The position numbers and the translations under genes were made by a program. Shown here piece after piece: positions 17,849 to 26,481 of a DNA stretch of 64,000 nucleotides. Under the pieces are notes generated by a model that saw nothing but the letters and a program-made list of their open reading frames with translations, ran no database searches and was not told the DNA's origin. Source of the stretch: an uncultured Erythrobacter sp. (GTDB lineage: Bacteria > Pseudomonadota > Alphaproteobacteria > Sphingomonadales > Sphingomonadaceae). Within the stretch, counting starts at the first letter, position 1. Each line of letters starts with the position of its first letter. The DNA is taken from contig CANLVN010000001.1 of assembly GCA_947494705.1 (NCBI GenBank), positions 310,001 to 374,000 on the forward strand, read 5' to 3'.

Positions 17849-20800
17849 ATGAAAACAGCACTTACACACGGCACCGCCAGCATCGCATTGATCGCCTCGC
17901 TGATAGGAACCGCGCACGCGGCTGAACAGAATGAAGCCGAGTTTATCGGCCCGGTCCTCGAGTTCGTTGACGACGAAGTCACGTACAACATTGAAGAAGT
18001 CGAGCAAAAGCGCGACGCCGAGCATGCTTCCTTCGTGGCGGTGCCTGCCTTCGACCGACCATCCTACACGTCACCGGCTCTGGACCCGGTCGCGGTTCCG
18101 ACCGAGTTGCTCGCGAATTACAATCGTGCCGAAACGTCCCTGACTATTGCTCAAATCCCGACAGCCTCAAACTCCGCTCCGGCCCAAGCTGACGGTCTGG
18201 TCACTCTGCGCAGTATCGATGCGCAGACTGGTGACGTCGATCCATTCTACGGCACGATCAATCCGTTCTACGGGAACATCGATGCCTTCTGGGGTACGAT
18301 CAATCCCTTCTACGGCACGATCAACCCGTTCTGGGGCGACATCAACCCGTTCTGGGGGGACATCAATCCCTTCTATGGAGATATCAGCCCGTTCTATGGA
18401 GACATCTCGCCGTTCTGGGGGGATATTCGTCCGTTCTATGGCGATATCGTCGCATTCGAAAAGCAGGTGGCATCACTCGGCGAATTCTGGAGTTCGCATT
18501 CCCAGACCATCGACCTTGTCGAAACGCGCTTCAATCAGATCACCTACAACCCGGACGGCTCGATCGTCCGCGACGGTTCGCCCAACCGGATGATGGACGC
18601 TCTGGGCGCGATGATCGCAGAAGGCAAAGCGAAGTTCGGAACCGCCTATACCTCGAAGACCGGCAAGTCGTTCGATAGCCTGGTGAACGAGGTTTTCGCT
18701 CGCTACGGTGCAAATCCCAATGACAAGAAGTCCGTCGAGGTTCTCACAGTTCGCGAGCGGGCACGCTTGTATCTCGACTGGCACGATACGCTGAATCAGT
18801 ATTCGGGCGTCGATGCGGTCGACCACTGGATGCCAGCGATCAATTGGACCCCATCGATCACCCAGATTCAAAGCGATGGATACGATTCAATCATTGGTGT
18901 GATTGACTCAAACTTTGGTTCGAACCCTGATCTGCTAGATAATCTTGTCCATTACCGGGGCTCGTCCAATCTTGTTGGTGGCCACGGCGCGGCCGTTGCC
19001 AGCCTCATTTTCGGAGAGCATGACGGCGAAGGGGTCATGGGCATCGCCCCGAACGCTCGGGTTAGCGCCTACAATCCCTACGACAGCAACGGTAACGCGG
19101 ATTGGGATGACATCATCCACGCGATCCTCGAACTTAAGGAAGATCAAACCTCTTGGTACGACCGGGTCTTCAGGGGGGCGAAGTCGACCTCTGCAAGCGT
19201 AATCAACCTATCGCTCGGCGAAAGCGGTTGGGTCTTCGCGCCCGGTCTCGAGAGCGTTCTCGACCACTGGAAGGTCAACAACTACCACGACGAAACGGTA
19301 TATGTCTTCGCGGCCGGCAACGAAGGCATCTCGCAAACGCAGGATGTCGAGTTCAGGGACGCTGACGAAGTCGCAATGATCTTTGTCGGATCGATCAATC
19401 CGCTTGGAGAGATTTCGTCCTTCTCGAACCGCCCGGGCAGCGCCTGCCTGACGCGCTACGGTCGCTGCGAAACCGAAAACAAGCTCTACATGCGCACAGT
19501 AGTCGCGCCAGGCGAGATGATCTTGGTAGCTGATGGTCAGGGCGGCGTTACGCGCATGTCGGGCACATCGTTCGCCGCACCGCTCGTCTCGGGCGCAGTC
19601 ACGTTGCTGCACAGCCGCTGGCCGTGGCTGAAAGACAGACCGCAGGAAACCACGGAGATCATTTTCCGCTCGGCGCGCGATCTTGGCGCGCCCGGACCGG
19701 ATGAAGTGTACGGCTGGGGCCTTCTCGACGTGACGGCTTCGCAATCTCCACTGGATTTCAATGCCTTGTCGTACCATCTTTATAAGAAGAACGGCAAATC
19801 GTGGAGCGGTCAGAGCGTGAGCGCATCGACGCTTCTGGCTGGCGGTTTGCCTGCCCATTGGCAGACGAATGCAGTGTTCTTCACTGGCTTCGAGAAGATC
19901 GGCAGGACGCAACGCGACTTCCTCATTCCAGCTTCCACTTTCACAAAAGGCAAGAAAACCGGCGCACTCGGGCGCGGAATGGAAAGATTCCAGGACTACG
20001 TCCAGAATCGCTTCGCCAACTGGATCAAATCCGGCGGAAGTGATCGAGACGGCGATGGCATGCCGGGATTCACCGAACTCAACTCGAACGGCACCGAATT
20101 GAATGGCGACTGGGCGCTTCGCTACGATGCGATCGCTCCACAATTCGACCAGGACGGCGCCCTTCGCATGGTGCATAGCGCAGCAACGCTGATCGAGCCT
20201 TCGGGCAAGGCTTCCTTCACTCTGGGTCACGGCCAGGGCGCGATGGCACTGACCGGCTACCAGTTCGGCGTGATGAGCGATTACGATCACCAAACCGGCG
20301 GGGCGAACCCCGTGCTGGGCCTCGCATCCGGCGAAAGCTTCATGCAGCTGGGTTATCATCTCACCGGGAACACCAAGGTAAGCGTCGGCTACACCGAAAA
20401 CCGCGAAAAGTGGGACGAGGTAGGCGAGATCGATCCGCTTGAGTTGCAGGCACGCCAGCGACTCGGCGACCGCCCGGCAAGCGCGTTCACACTCGACATC
20501 GAACAGCGGGTCAATGAACGCATCACCGTGGGGGCCCAATATACCCGCCTCAACGAAGTCAACGCCCTGCTTGGCACCCAGACCGCAACCTCCGCGCTGC
20601 TGGGTGGCGGATCGCAGACCGATGCCCTCACTCTCTCGGCTTCTGTCGATGTTGGCAGTGGTTTGAGCTTCGACGTGGCGGCCACCGCTGCGCGGACCGA
20701 AACCTCGCAGGATCAGTTTCTCACCAACGCAGGTGCTGTCCTGAGCTCGGCTGGTCAGTTCACGGCTACCAAGCGCGGCATCTTCAACGGTGAGGACACT

Positions 20801-21073
20801 CTGCGCATCTCGGTCGCGCAACCCCTTCAGGTCGAGCAAGGATCGCTGCAGGTTACCATGGATGAGGTCATCGACCGTGAGACCGGTGAGATCGGACCTG
20901 TCACACAGACCTTCTCGATTGCGACCGAGCGTCGCATCACCACGGAGGCAGTTTATGCCCTCCCCTTAACCAAATCTTCCGAGTTCAGTGCTTTTGGTCG
21001 CTACGTCAGCGCAGGTGACACTTTCGACGAGGCGGGCCTCGTCGTCGGAGGAAACTTCAGCATCCGCTTCTGA
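17849..21073 (+). CDS. subtilisin-like (S8) serine protease with heptad repeats and barrel-like C-terminus
   Basis: 1074 residues. A signal peptide (ending GTAHAAEQ) is followed, at about residues 131-200, by ten tandem heptads of the form NPF(Y/W)G(D/T)I. The S8 domain follows: Asp353 in IIGVIDSNFG, His379 in GGHGAAVASLIFG and Ser574 in MSGTSFAAPLVSG make a plausible full triad. A short Asp-rich DRDGDGMPG segment resembles a calcium loop. The final roughly 320 residues are beta-rich and end GGNFSIRF, with the terminal aromatic typical of outer-membrane barrels, so this is probably an autotransporter-style surface protease. The next gene, a GGDEF-EAL protein, starts about 80 bp downstream on the same strand. 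Confidence 0.88.
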   Translation: MKTALTHGTASIALIASLIGTAHAAEQNEAEFIGPVLEFVDDEVTYNIEEVEQKRDAEHASFVAVPAFDRPSYTSPALDPVAVPTELLANYNRAETSLTIAQIPTASNSAPAQADGLVTLRSIDAQTGDVDPFYGTINPFYGNIDAFWGTINPFYGTINPFWGDINPFWGDINPFYGDISPFYGDISPFWGDIRPFYGDIVAFEKQVASLGEFWSSHSQTIDLVETRFNQITYNPDGSIVRDGSPNRMMDALGAMIAEGKAKFGTAYTSKTGKSFDSLVNEVFARYGANPNDKKSVEVLTVRERARLYLDWHDTLNQYSGVDAVDHWMPAINWTPSITQIQSDGYDSIIGVIDSNFGSNPDLLDNLVHYRGSSNLVGGHGAAVASLIFGEHDGEGVMGIAPNARVSAYNPYDSNGNADWDDIIHAILELKEDQTSWYDRVFRGAKSTSASVINLSLGESGWVFAPGLESVLDHWKVNNYHDETVYVFAAGNEGISQTQDVEFRDADEVAMIFVGSINPLGEISSFSNRPGSACLTRYGRCETENKLYMRTVVAPGEMILVADGQGGVTRMSGTSFAAPLVSGAVTLLHSRWPWLKDRPQETTEIIFRSARDLGAPGPDEVYGWGLLDVTASQSPLDFNALSYHLYKKNGKSWSGQSVSASTLLAGGLPAHWQTNAVFFTGFEKIGRTQRDFLIPASTFTKGKKTGALGRGMERFQDYVQNRFANWIKSGGSDRDGDGMPGFTELNSNGTELNGDWALRYDAIAPQFDQDGALRMVHSAATLIEPSGKASFTLGHGQGAMALTGYQFGVMSDYDHQTGGANPVLGLASGESFMQLGYHLTGNTKVSVGYTENREKWDEVGEIDPLELQARQRLGDRPASAFTLDIEQRVNERITVGAQYTRLNEVNALLGTQTATSALLGGGSQTDALTLSASVDVGSGLSFDVAATAARTETSQDQFLTNAGAVLSSAGQFTATKRGIFNGEDTLRISVAQPLQVEQGSLQVTMDEVIDRETGEIGPVTQTFSIATERRITTEAVYALPLTKSSEFSAFGRYVSAGDTFDEAGLVVGGNFSIRF
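18239..18448 (+). repeat. ten-copy 21-bp in-frame repeat encoding NPF(Y/W)G(D/T)I
   Basis: Ten consecutive 7-residue units (DPFYGTI, NPFYGNI, DAFWGTI, NPFYGTI, NPFWGDI twice, NPFYGDI, SPFYGDI, SPFWGDI, RPFYGDI) sit between the signal peptide and the protease domain. The third position alternates only between Tyr and Trp, while synonymous codons have diverged. This suggests old repeats kept by selection on the protein rather than recent slippage. Confidence 0.95.
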
Positions 21074-21154
21074 CGGGGGGGGTAAATTTTGCTGCGAAGC
21101 TCTTCGGCATGGGCCGGAGTGTGGCAATGGAGGTGACTGCAAGTGGGAAGGAGC

Positions 21155-23722
21155 ATGTTCAGATGGCTGTCGCTGTTTGCAGCACCCTTCCTTGCGGTCA
21201 TCGCGGCTCCGGTGAACGCCCACGATAGCGCAGAAACTAGCGCATTTGAGGAAGCCATCGGTCTCGCCAAGGCCAACATGATGGCAGACTCGGCAGTCGC
21301 GCTGAAGCAAGCACGGATCGCTCAATCCCACGTAACAGGCGACGATCGCGAACATCGCCAAGCTCGCATCACCGGCCAGTGGCTCGAAGCCGAAGCTCTG
21401 ATGCGCCTCAACCGTGCGGACGAGGCCAAGAAGATTATCACTGACGCTCTGACCCTGGTCGAGCGCGACTTTCCGGATTCGAAACTTCACGCCGACCTGC
21501 TGCGATCGCGTGCCGGCCTGCACATTAGCGAAGCCGAATATGGCGAAGCGCTCTCTGTTTTCCTTCGCGCCAATGAGATTTATGGCGAAATCGGAGAAGA
21601 TCGTAGCCGCGCGATCATCCTGCAGAATATCGGATCACTTTACTCAGACGCCCGCGACTATGAGCGTGTGCTGACCTATTACCGTCAGGCAAGCGAGGCT
21701 TATCCCAAAGACAAGGCGCTTTCGCTTTCGGCGCACAACAACGTCGGCAATGCACTCAAGGAACTGGATCGGATCGAAGAGGCTGAAGCCGAATTCATTC
21801 GGGCCCTGAAAGTCGCCGAGCAAATGGATAGTCCTCTGCTCGAAGCGCGCATCCTGACCAACATTGCGTCGACCCAGTATGCTGCAGGCGAGTATGCAAA
21901 GGCGGAACAGACCGTCGGGCGGGGGCTCGCCATTGCCGAGGCTAATGCACCTGAATGGCAACCTTTCCTCTATGGCGTGCGCGCACAGATCGCATTGGCT
22001 CAAGGGGAATCAACACTGGCGCAGGCCTATATCTCGAAAACATTCGAGAACGAGGACCTGTCCACGACTTCACCATTCTTCCGCGACTTCCACCTTACCG
22101 CCTACGAGATTTACTCGCAGCGCAAGAACTATGGCGAAGCCATTCGTCATCTCGAAGCTTTCCATCGCATCGACGACCAGGCACGCGACCTTTCCTCGGC
22201 TGCCAACAACGCGCTCCTCTCGGCTCGCTTCGACGCGGCAAATCGCGATCTTGAGATCTCGAAGCTGTCGCTGGAAAAGGTGGCCAATGAGGCGCAACTC
22301 AATGCAACCGAGAAGCAGGTCATCCTTCTGACGCTTGGAATTGGGCTGGTGATTGCCGCATTTGTCATCGCGCTCCTGTTGCTGCGCATGGTCAACCGCA
22401 GCCGCAGGAACGTGCAGGAAGCCAATGAGAAGCTGACCCACGTCATACGGCACGACGCACTGACCCAGCTCTATTCGCGCGATTATTTTCACAAACGTCT
22501 CGAACGCGCGATCGACGAGAGCGCTGGCAGCGACAATCCTGCCATCCTCGGTTTTATCGACCTCGACCGCTTCAAGCAGGTCAACGACGTTTATGGTCAC
22601 GCGACGGGCGACGAATTGCTGATACAGATTGCCGATCGTTTCCGATCGGCTGCCGGGCCGGATGTCACCATAGGTCGCCTCGGCGGCGACGAATTCGCGA
22701 TCGTCATGCCCGCGGGTATGTCGATCGACGATGCTGAGAAGCTCTCAGAGCGTATCATCGCCGAGGTGAGCGAGCCCTACCGGATCGGCGATTTCGAAAT
22801 CTTCATCGGCGCATCGATTGGACTGACACTGACGGACACCAATTCTTCGACCAGCGTTCATATGACCAATGCCGATCTGGCGCTTTATGCAGCTAAGGAC
22901 AACGGCCGCGGAACATGTGTAGTCTACGATCCAAGCATGCGCACCAAGCTTGAAGACCGCTCGAGCTTGGAAAACGACCTTGAGGACGCGCTGGAAAACG
23001 GGCAGTTCTCAATTTCATACCAGCCGATCGTGCGTCCAGAAGATGGCTCGGTAATGGCATACGAAGCTCTGATGCGCTGGACCCACCCGGAGCGAGGGGT
23101 AGTCCCACCGGACGAATTTATCCCGGTCGCCGAAGATGCTCGCTTGATCGAACGCCTCGGCGCCTGGATGCTGCGCAGCGCCTGCAGTGAAGCGGTCAAT
23201 TGGCCTGAGAATATCAAGTTGTCGGTGAATATCTCGACGCTTCAGATGGCGGATGCTTCATTCCTGCAGACCGTCACTCAGGCGCTTGCGGGTTCCGGCC
23301 TCGCGCCCGAGCGTTTGCTGCTCGAACTGACTGAGTCGATGGTTCTAGAAATGACTCCGCAGCTCGAAAGACTCTTGCTGAGTTTGAAGGAACTGGGCGT
23401 TTCGCTGGCACTCGATGATTTCGGGCGCGGCTATTCGTCGCTCAACTATATCGAGAAGATGGACTTTTCGATGATTAAGATTGACCGTGATTTCGTCCAG
23501 ACAGCTGCCGCCGGTTCGTCGCGCAGCCAGGCGGTGGTCTCTGCCATCGTGGCGCTCGCGCAATCGCTACAGATTGAAGTCACCGCCGAGGGAATCGAGG
23601 ACCAGGCGCAGGCCGACGCGATGCGCGCTTTGGGGTGCACCTGCTTCCAGGGTTATTTCTTCGGTCGTCCGTCGAAGATAATCGACCCCGACCATCGATC
23701 GGCCAACAAAGCGGCCGCCTGA
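21155..23722 (+). CDS. TPR-GGDEF-EAL cyclic-di-GMP enzyme
   Basis: Bifunctional cyclic-di-GMP protein of about 855 residues. A signal sequence (FRWLSLFAAPFLAVIAAPVNA) is followed by a TPR-like helical sensor region (about residues 30-380), a transmembrane helix near 390-414 (LLTLGIGLVIAAFVIALLLL), a GGDEF domain with an intact GRLGGDEFAIV motif near residue 510, and an EAL domain with AYEALMRW near residue 635 and DDFGRGYSSLNY. All main motifs look intact, so both cyclase and phosphodiesterase activity are possible. ATG 21155 is preferred because the signal peptide begins there; an ORF start at 21143 is also possible. The periplasmic TPR part may sense a peptide or protein, and the S8 surface protease is directly upstream. 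Confidence 0.9.
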   Translation: MFRWLSLFAAPFLAVIAAPVNAHDSAETSAFEEAIGLAKANMMADSAVALKQARIAQSHVTGDDREHRQARITGQWLEAEALMRLNRADEAKKIITDALTLVERDFPDSKLHADLLRSRAGLHISEAEYGEALSVFLRANEIYGEIGEDRSRAIILQNIGSLYSDARDYERVLTYYRQASEAYPKDKALSLSAHNNVGNALKELDRIEEAEAEFIRALKVAEQMDSPLLEARILTNIASTQYAAGEYAKAEQTVGRGLAIAEANAPEWQPFLYGVRAQIALAQGESTLAQAYISKTFENEDLSTTSPFFRDFHLTAYEIYSQRKNYGEAIRHLEAFHRIDDQARDLSSAANNALLSARFDAANRDLEISKLSLEKVANEAQLNATEKQVILLTLGIGLVIAAFVIALLLLRMVNRSRRNVQEANEKLTHVIRHDALTQLYSRDYFHKRLERAIDESAGSDNPAILGFIDLDRFKQVNDVYGHATGDELLIQIADRFRSAAGPDVTIGRLGGDEFAIVMPAGMSIDDAEKLSERIIAEVSEPYRIGDFEIFIGASIGLTLTDTNSSTSVHMTNADLALYAAKDNGRGTCVVYDPSMRTKLEDRSSLENDLEDALENGQFSISYQPIVRPEDGSVMAYEALMRWTHPERGVVPPDEFIPVAEDARLIERLGAWMLRSACSEAVNWPENIKLSVNISTLQMADASFLQTVTQALAGSGLAPERLLLELTESMVLEMTPQLERLLLSLKELGVSLALDDFGRGYSSLNYIEKMDFSMIKIDRDFVQTAAAGSSRSQAVVSAIVALAQSLQIEVTAEGIEDQAQADAMRALGCTCFQGYFFGRPSKIIDPDHRSANKAAA

Positions 23723-23902
23723 TCGACGGCCAAATCTAGCCAGCGTATCGTTGGCATGGCCCTATCACCTCCACTGGTGTTCTTGTTCCGCCAGATGATC
23801 CTGCTACGGATTGCGCTTGTGATTCAGCGGACGATCTACGCGCGGGGATTGGCGGCGAGTTGTCCGGCCTTTTCCAGCCCATGAGAAATAACAAGGGATA
23901 CG

Positions 23903-24361
23903 ATGATGGCGGGCAAATGGTTCGACGAGCTCGAAGTAGGGCAGGTATTCAAACACGATATTCGTCGCACGGTGACCGAGACCGACAACCTGATGTTCTC
24001 GACGCTGACGCACAATCCGGCGCAGCTCCATCTCGATGCGGAATATATGAAAGGCACTGATTTTGGCCAGATCATCGTAAATTCGACTTTCACTCTGGGC
24101 CTGATGGTGGGCGTTTCCGTCGGTGACACGACGCTTGGCACGGCCGTTGCCAACCTGGGCTGGGACGAAGTGCGTTTTCCTGCCCCTGTCTTTATCGGCG
24201 ACACCCTGAGGATCGAGACCGAAGTGGTCGAATTGCGCGAATCCAAATCCCGTCCCAACGCCGGGATCGTCACCTTCATCCATCGCGCCTACAACCAAGA
24301 CGACACGCTGGTGGGATCGTGCAAGCGCTCGGGGCTGCAGCTCAAGAAGCCGGTTGGCTAA
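23903..24361 (+). CDS. MaoC-family dehydratase
   Basis: 152-residue hot-dog-fold protein with the MaoC signature (TETDNLMFSTLTHNPAQLHLD), where the Asp/His region corresponds to the (R)-enoyl-CoA hydratase active site. Family members hydrate enoyl-CoA or mesaconyl-type CoA thioesters. A ribosome-binding site (AAGGGAT) lies 5 nt before the paired ATGATG; either ATG may be used. It stands alone, with no CoA-pathway gene next to it, so the substrate cannot be assigned. Confidence 0.85.
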   Translation: MMAGKWFDELEVGQVFKHDIRRTVTETDNLMFSTLTHNPAQLHLDAEYMKGTDFGQIIVNSTFTLGLMVGVSVGDTTLGTAVANLGWDEVRFPAPVFIGDTLRIETEVVELRESKSRPNAGIVTFIHRAYNQDDTLVGSCKRSGLQLKKPVG

Positions 24362-24970
24362 CGAGTCCAGTCAATACGGGAGGGTTGACCGTTGCCTGCC
24401 ATGGTCACCTATCGGCGGAGACCATGCGGAGCGGAACAAATAGCGCGATAAGATCCCAAGCGTGGTCACATTTGCCAGACCGGCTTGTGAACGCCCGACT
24501 CTCAGCGAGAGTGAAAGGTTGCTCGAAGAAGAAGGCAACACCTCCTAAGTGTGATAGGCTTAGTCGCCTGCTCCGATCCTGTAACATCTATCCCAAAGGA
24601 TCGTGTCCCAAACGCACGCGCATTCGGGATAGCAAGCGTGTAGGGAACCGCCAGCTGAGCGAAAGCGGACCGCCCGAACATCCTTCTACACAATTCAGAG
24701 CCCCCGACACAAGTTTGTACCTAAAGGATGTGGTGGTTGAGCCATGTACTTCCTGTGATCTTCGACCGCTTAAGAGACACAAACTGTAGAGTGCCAAATC
24801 GAGACACATACCCGGTTGAGACGAATAAACCTTCCGAAACTCTTAAAAATTCGTTAATTAACGGGCTGTCGCGCCGATCTGGCGATTCGGACCGGACGGT
24901 CAGAATGCGATCGGTTAGTTGGGGCGAGGGATAACTCACCCAGGAGAGAGGGCGCATTACGCTCCGGATC
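24362..24970. other. intergenic region upstream of the pilus operon
   Basis: About 600 bp with no supportable gene; the small ORFs here do not look like proteins. The last part probably carries the promoter of the coat-protein-U gene, since AT-rich sequence around 24840-24870 (CTCTTAAAAATTCGTTAATTAAC) differs from the GC-rich surroundings. Confidence 0.45.
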
Positions 24971-24978
24971 AGAACCAG

Positions 24979-25002
24979 CCCGGAGGATCGCGATCCTCCG
25001 GG
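24979..25002. promoter_or_regulatory. perfect 24-bp palindrome before the major pilin gene
   Basis: CCCGGAGGATCG is followed immediately by its exact reverse complement, ending 36 bp before the pilin ATG. In RNA it would make a very stable hairpin in the 5' leader; as DNA it could be a dimer operator. It has no T-run, so it is not a classical terminator. Confidence 0.7.
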
Positions 25003-25038
25003 ATAGGAAGTTGTATTCATATGACGAGGGAATTACAC

Positions 25039-25605
25039 ATGAAAAAGATTGCATTTCTCGCTGCAGGCGTTGCCGTTGTCTCGGCCACTCCGGCATTCGC
25101 ACAAGCGACCGATTCGACGACTTTCGACGTCACCGCAACGGTGGTCGACACCTGCCTGATCGAAGAAGCTTCAGACGTTCCGTTCGGCAATATCGAACTC
25201 GAGAACAGCGACGTCCCGGGCGAGGATTCGCTGACGCTCAACGACGGTTCGCAGCAGGGCAACACCGAGCCTCTCTGGGTCAGCTGCAACTATGCTGCTA
25301 AGATCACCGCGAGCTCGACCAATGACGGTCTGCTCAACACTGCGAATGCAAGCTTGGTGGATAACGATCCCGACGACTTCACCAACAAGATCAACTATCG
25401 CATCGAACTGACTTCGCCGGCGGGCAACTTCCCGTTCCTGCGTCACCGCACTAATGCCGGTGGCAACTCGACTTCGGTCACCGCAGCCGGCGCCTTCCAC
25501 GACGAAGCGAGCATGCGCGTCTACATCGACGCCGACGACACCGGGAAGCGTCCGGTCGCCGGTTCCTACACCGACACCGCGACCCTCGAAGTCGGCCCGG
25601 TTTGA
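25039..25605 (+). CDS. spore-coat-protein-U-type pilin (major subunit)
   Basis: Secreted structural subunit of about 188 residues with a signal peptide (MKKIAFLAAGVAVVSATPAFAQ), a mature start TTFDVTATVVDTCLIEEA typical of SCPU-domain pilins, and a C-terminus (YTDTATLEVGPV) ending in the donor-strand-type beta motif. Two cysteines (TCLI and VSCNYAAK) can form the usual disulfide. The ATG at 25039 is chosen because the signal peptide starts there, with GAGGGAATTACAC upstream. The gene heads the chaperone/usher operon, but a strong terminator follows it, which fits a subunit needed in excess. Confidence 0.88.
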   Translation: MKKIAFLAAGVAVVSATPAFAQATDSTTFDVTATVVDTCLIEEASDVPFGNIELENSDVPGEDSLTLNDGSQQGNTEPLWVSCNYAAKITASSTNDGLLNTANASLVDNDPDDFTNKINYRIELTSPAGNFPFLRHRTNAGGNSTSVTAAGAFHDEASMRVYIDADDTGKRPVAGSYTDTATLEVGPV

Positions 25606-25639
25606 TCGGATAAGCCTGCGATCAATTCGCTGAATGAAG

Positions 25640-25671
25640 AAAGGGGGGACCTCGCAGGTTTCCCCTTTTTT
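25640..25671 (+). terminator. strong terminator between pilin and chaperone genes
   Basis: The stem AAAGGGGGGACCT-CGC-AGGTTTCCCCTTT (with two G-U pairs) runs into TTTTTT. It lies about 35 bp after the pilin stop and 75 bp before the chaperone gene, so it would keep pilin mRNA abundant and let only a fraction of transcription read through. Confidence 0.85.
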
Positions 25672-25745
25672 CGTTAACCCGGCATTTCAGATTTATCTTC
25701 AAGACGGGGACGGTGGCACCGGTCGGAGGCGAGTGAGACTTTCCA

Positions 25746-26480
25746 ATGTTAAAAAAAATCCTGATAGTGTTGCTGGCCGCTCTGATGGGCATCGCGCCTT
25801 CCGTTCTTCATGCGGCGCGGGTCACCCCGATGATCGTCGAACTCGAACCGACCGGCGGACGCTCGGTCGCTCGTATCGAGCTATCCAATCCCGGTCAGAA
25901 CGATTTCCCCGTCGAAGTTCAGATGTATCGCGGGGCCATTACCGAGGAAGGGGAACTGCAGCTCACACCAGCGGACGAAGAGTTTCTCCTGTTCCCCGCG
26001 CAGATCGTCATCCCGTCGGCCTCGCAACAGGTGTTCCGCGTGCAGTATATCGGTGAGCCCGAACTGGCGAAATCCGAAGTCTTCTACATGAAGATCAAGC
26101 AGATACCGCTTCCGATTCCCGCCAATCAAAGCAAGGTTCAGGTCGTCGTGAATTTCAACGTCCTGATCAATGTCGTGCCTGATGGCGTGTCGCCTGAACC
26201 CTTCGTCGAATCGATTCAATCCGCCGAGCGCGAAGGGGTCCCCGGGATCGAAGTGCGCGTCAGCAATCAAGGCACAAGGTTCTTTCTCGCCGGCACCCTG
26301 CCGTGGGAAATCAGCGGCGTAACGCAGTCCGGAGAAACCTTCGAGGAGCGCAGAACGCCCGACGAAATGGCCAGCGCCATCGGCGTCGGCGTGGTTGCGC
26401 CCGATCGCGCACGCATCTTCTTCGTTCCTCTCGAACAACCGCTCGTCGAGGAATCGATAAAGGTCGAACTGATCCAGTGA
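25746..26480 (+). CDS. periplasmic pilus chaperone (PapD-like)
   Basis: 244 residues: signal peptide ending VLHAAR, then two Ig-like domains typical of PapD/FimC chaperones, with VTPMIVELEPTGGRSVARIELSNPG in the first strands and PSASQQVFRVQYIGEP in the G1-like region. It would hold SCPU subunits in the periplasm and deliver them to the usher encoded next, which begins 1 nt after its stop. Confidence 0.88.
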   Translation: MLKKILIVLLAALMGIAPSVLHAARVTPMIVELEPTGGRSVARIELSNPGQNDFPVEVQMYRGAITEEGELQLTPADEEFLLFPAQIVIPSASQQVFRVQYIGEPELAKSEVFYMKIKQIPLPIPANQSKVQVVVNFNVLINVVPDGVSPEPFVESIQSAEREGVPGIEVRVSNQGTRFFLAGTLPWEISGVTQSGETFEERRTPDEMASAIGVGVVAPDRARIFFVPLEQPLVEESIKVELIQ

Positions 26481-26481
26481 C

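Noticed and set aside
19208-20839. 543-residue minus-strand ORF
   Set aside because: Antisense to the S8 protease; no signal or domain.
24319-24789. 156-residue ORF after the MaoC gene
   Set aside because: It overlaps the MaoC end in another frame and looks random, with no domain.
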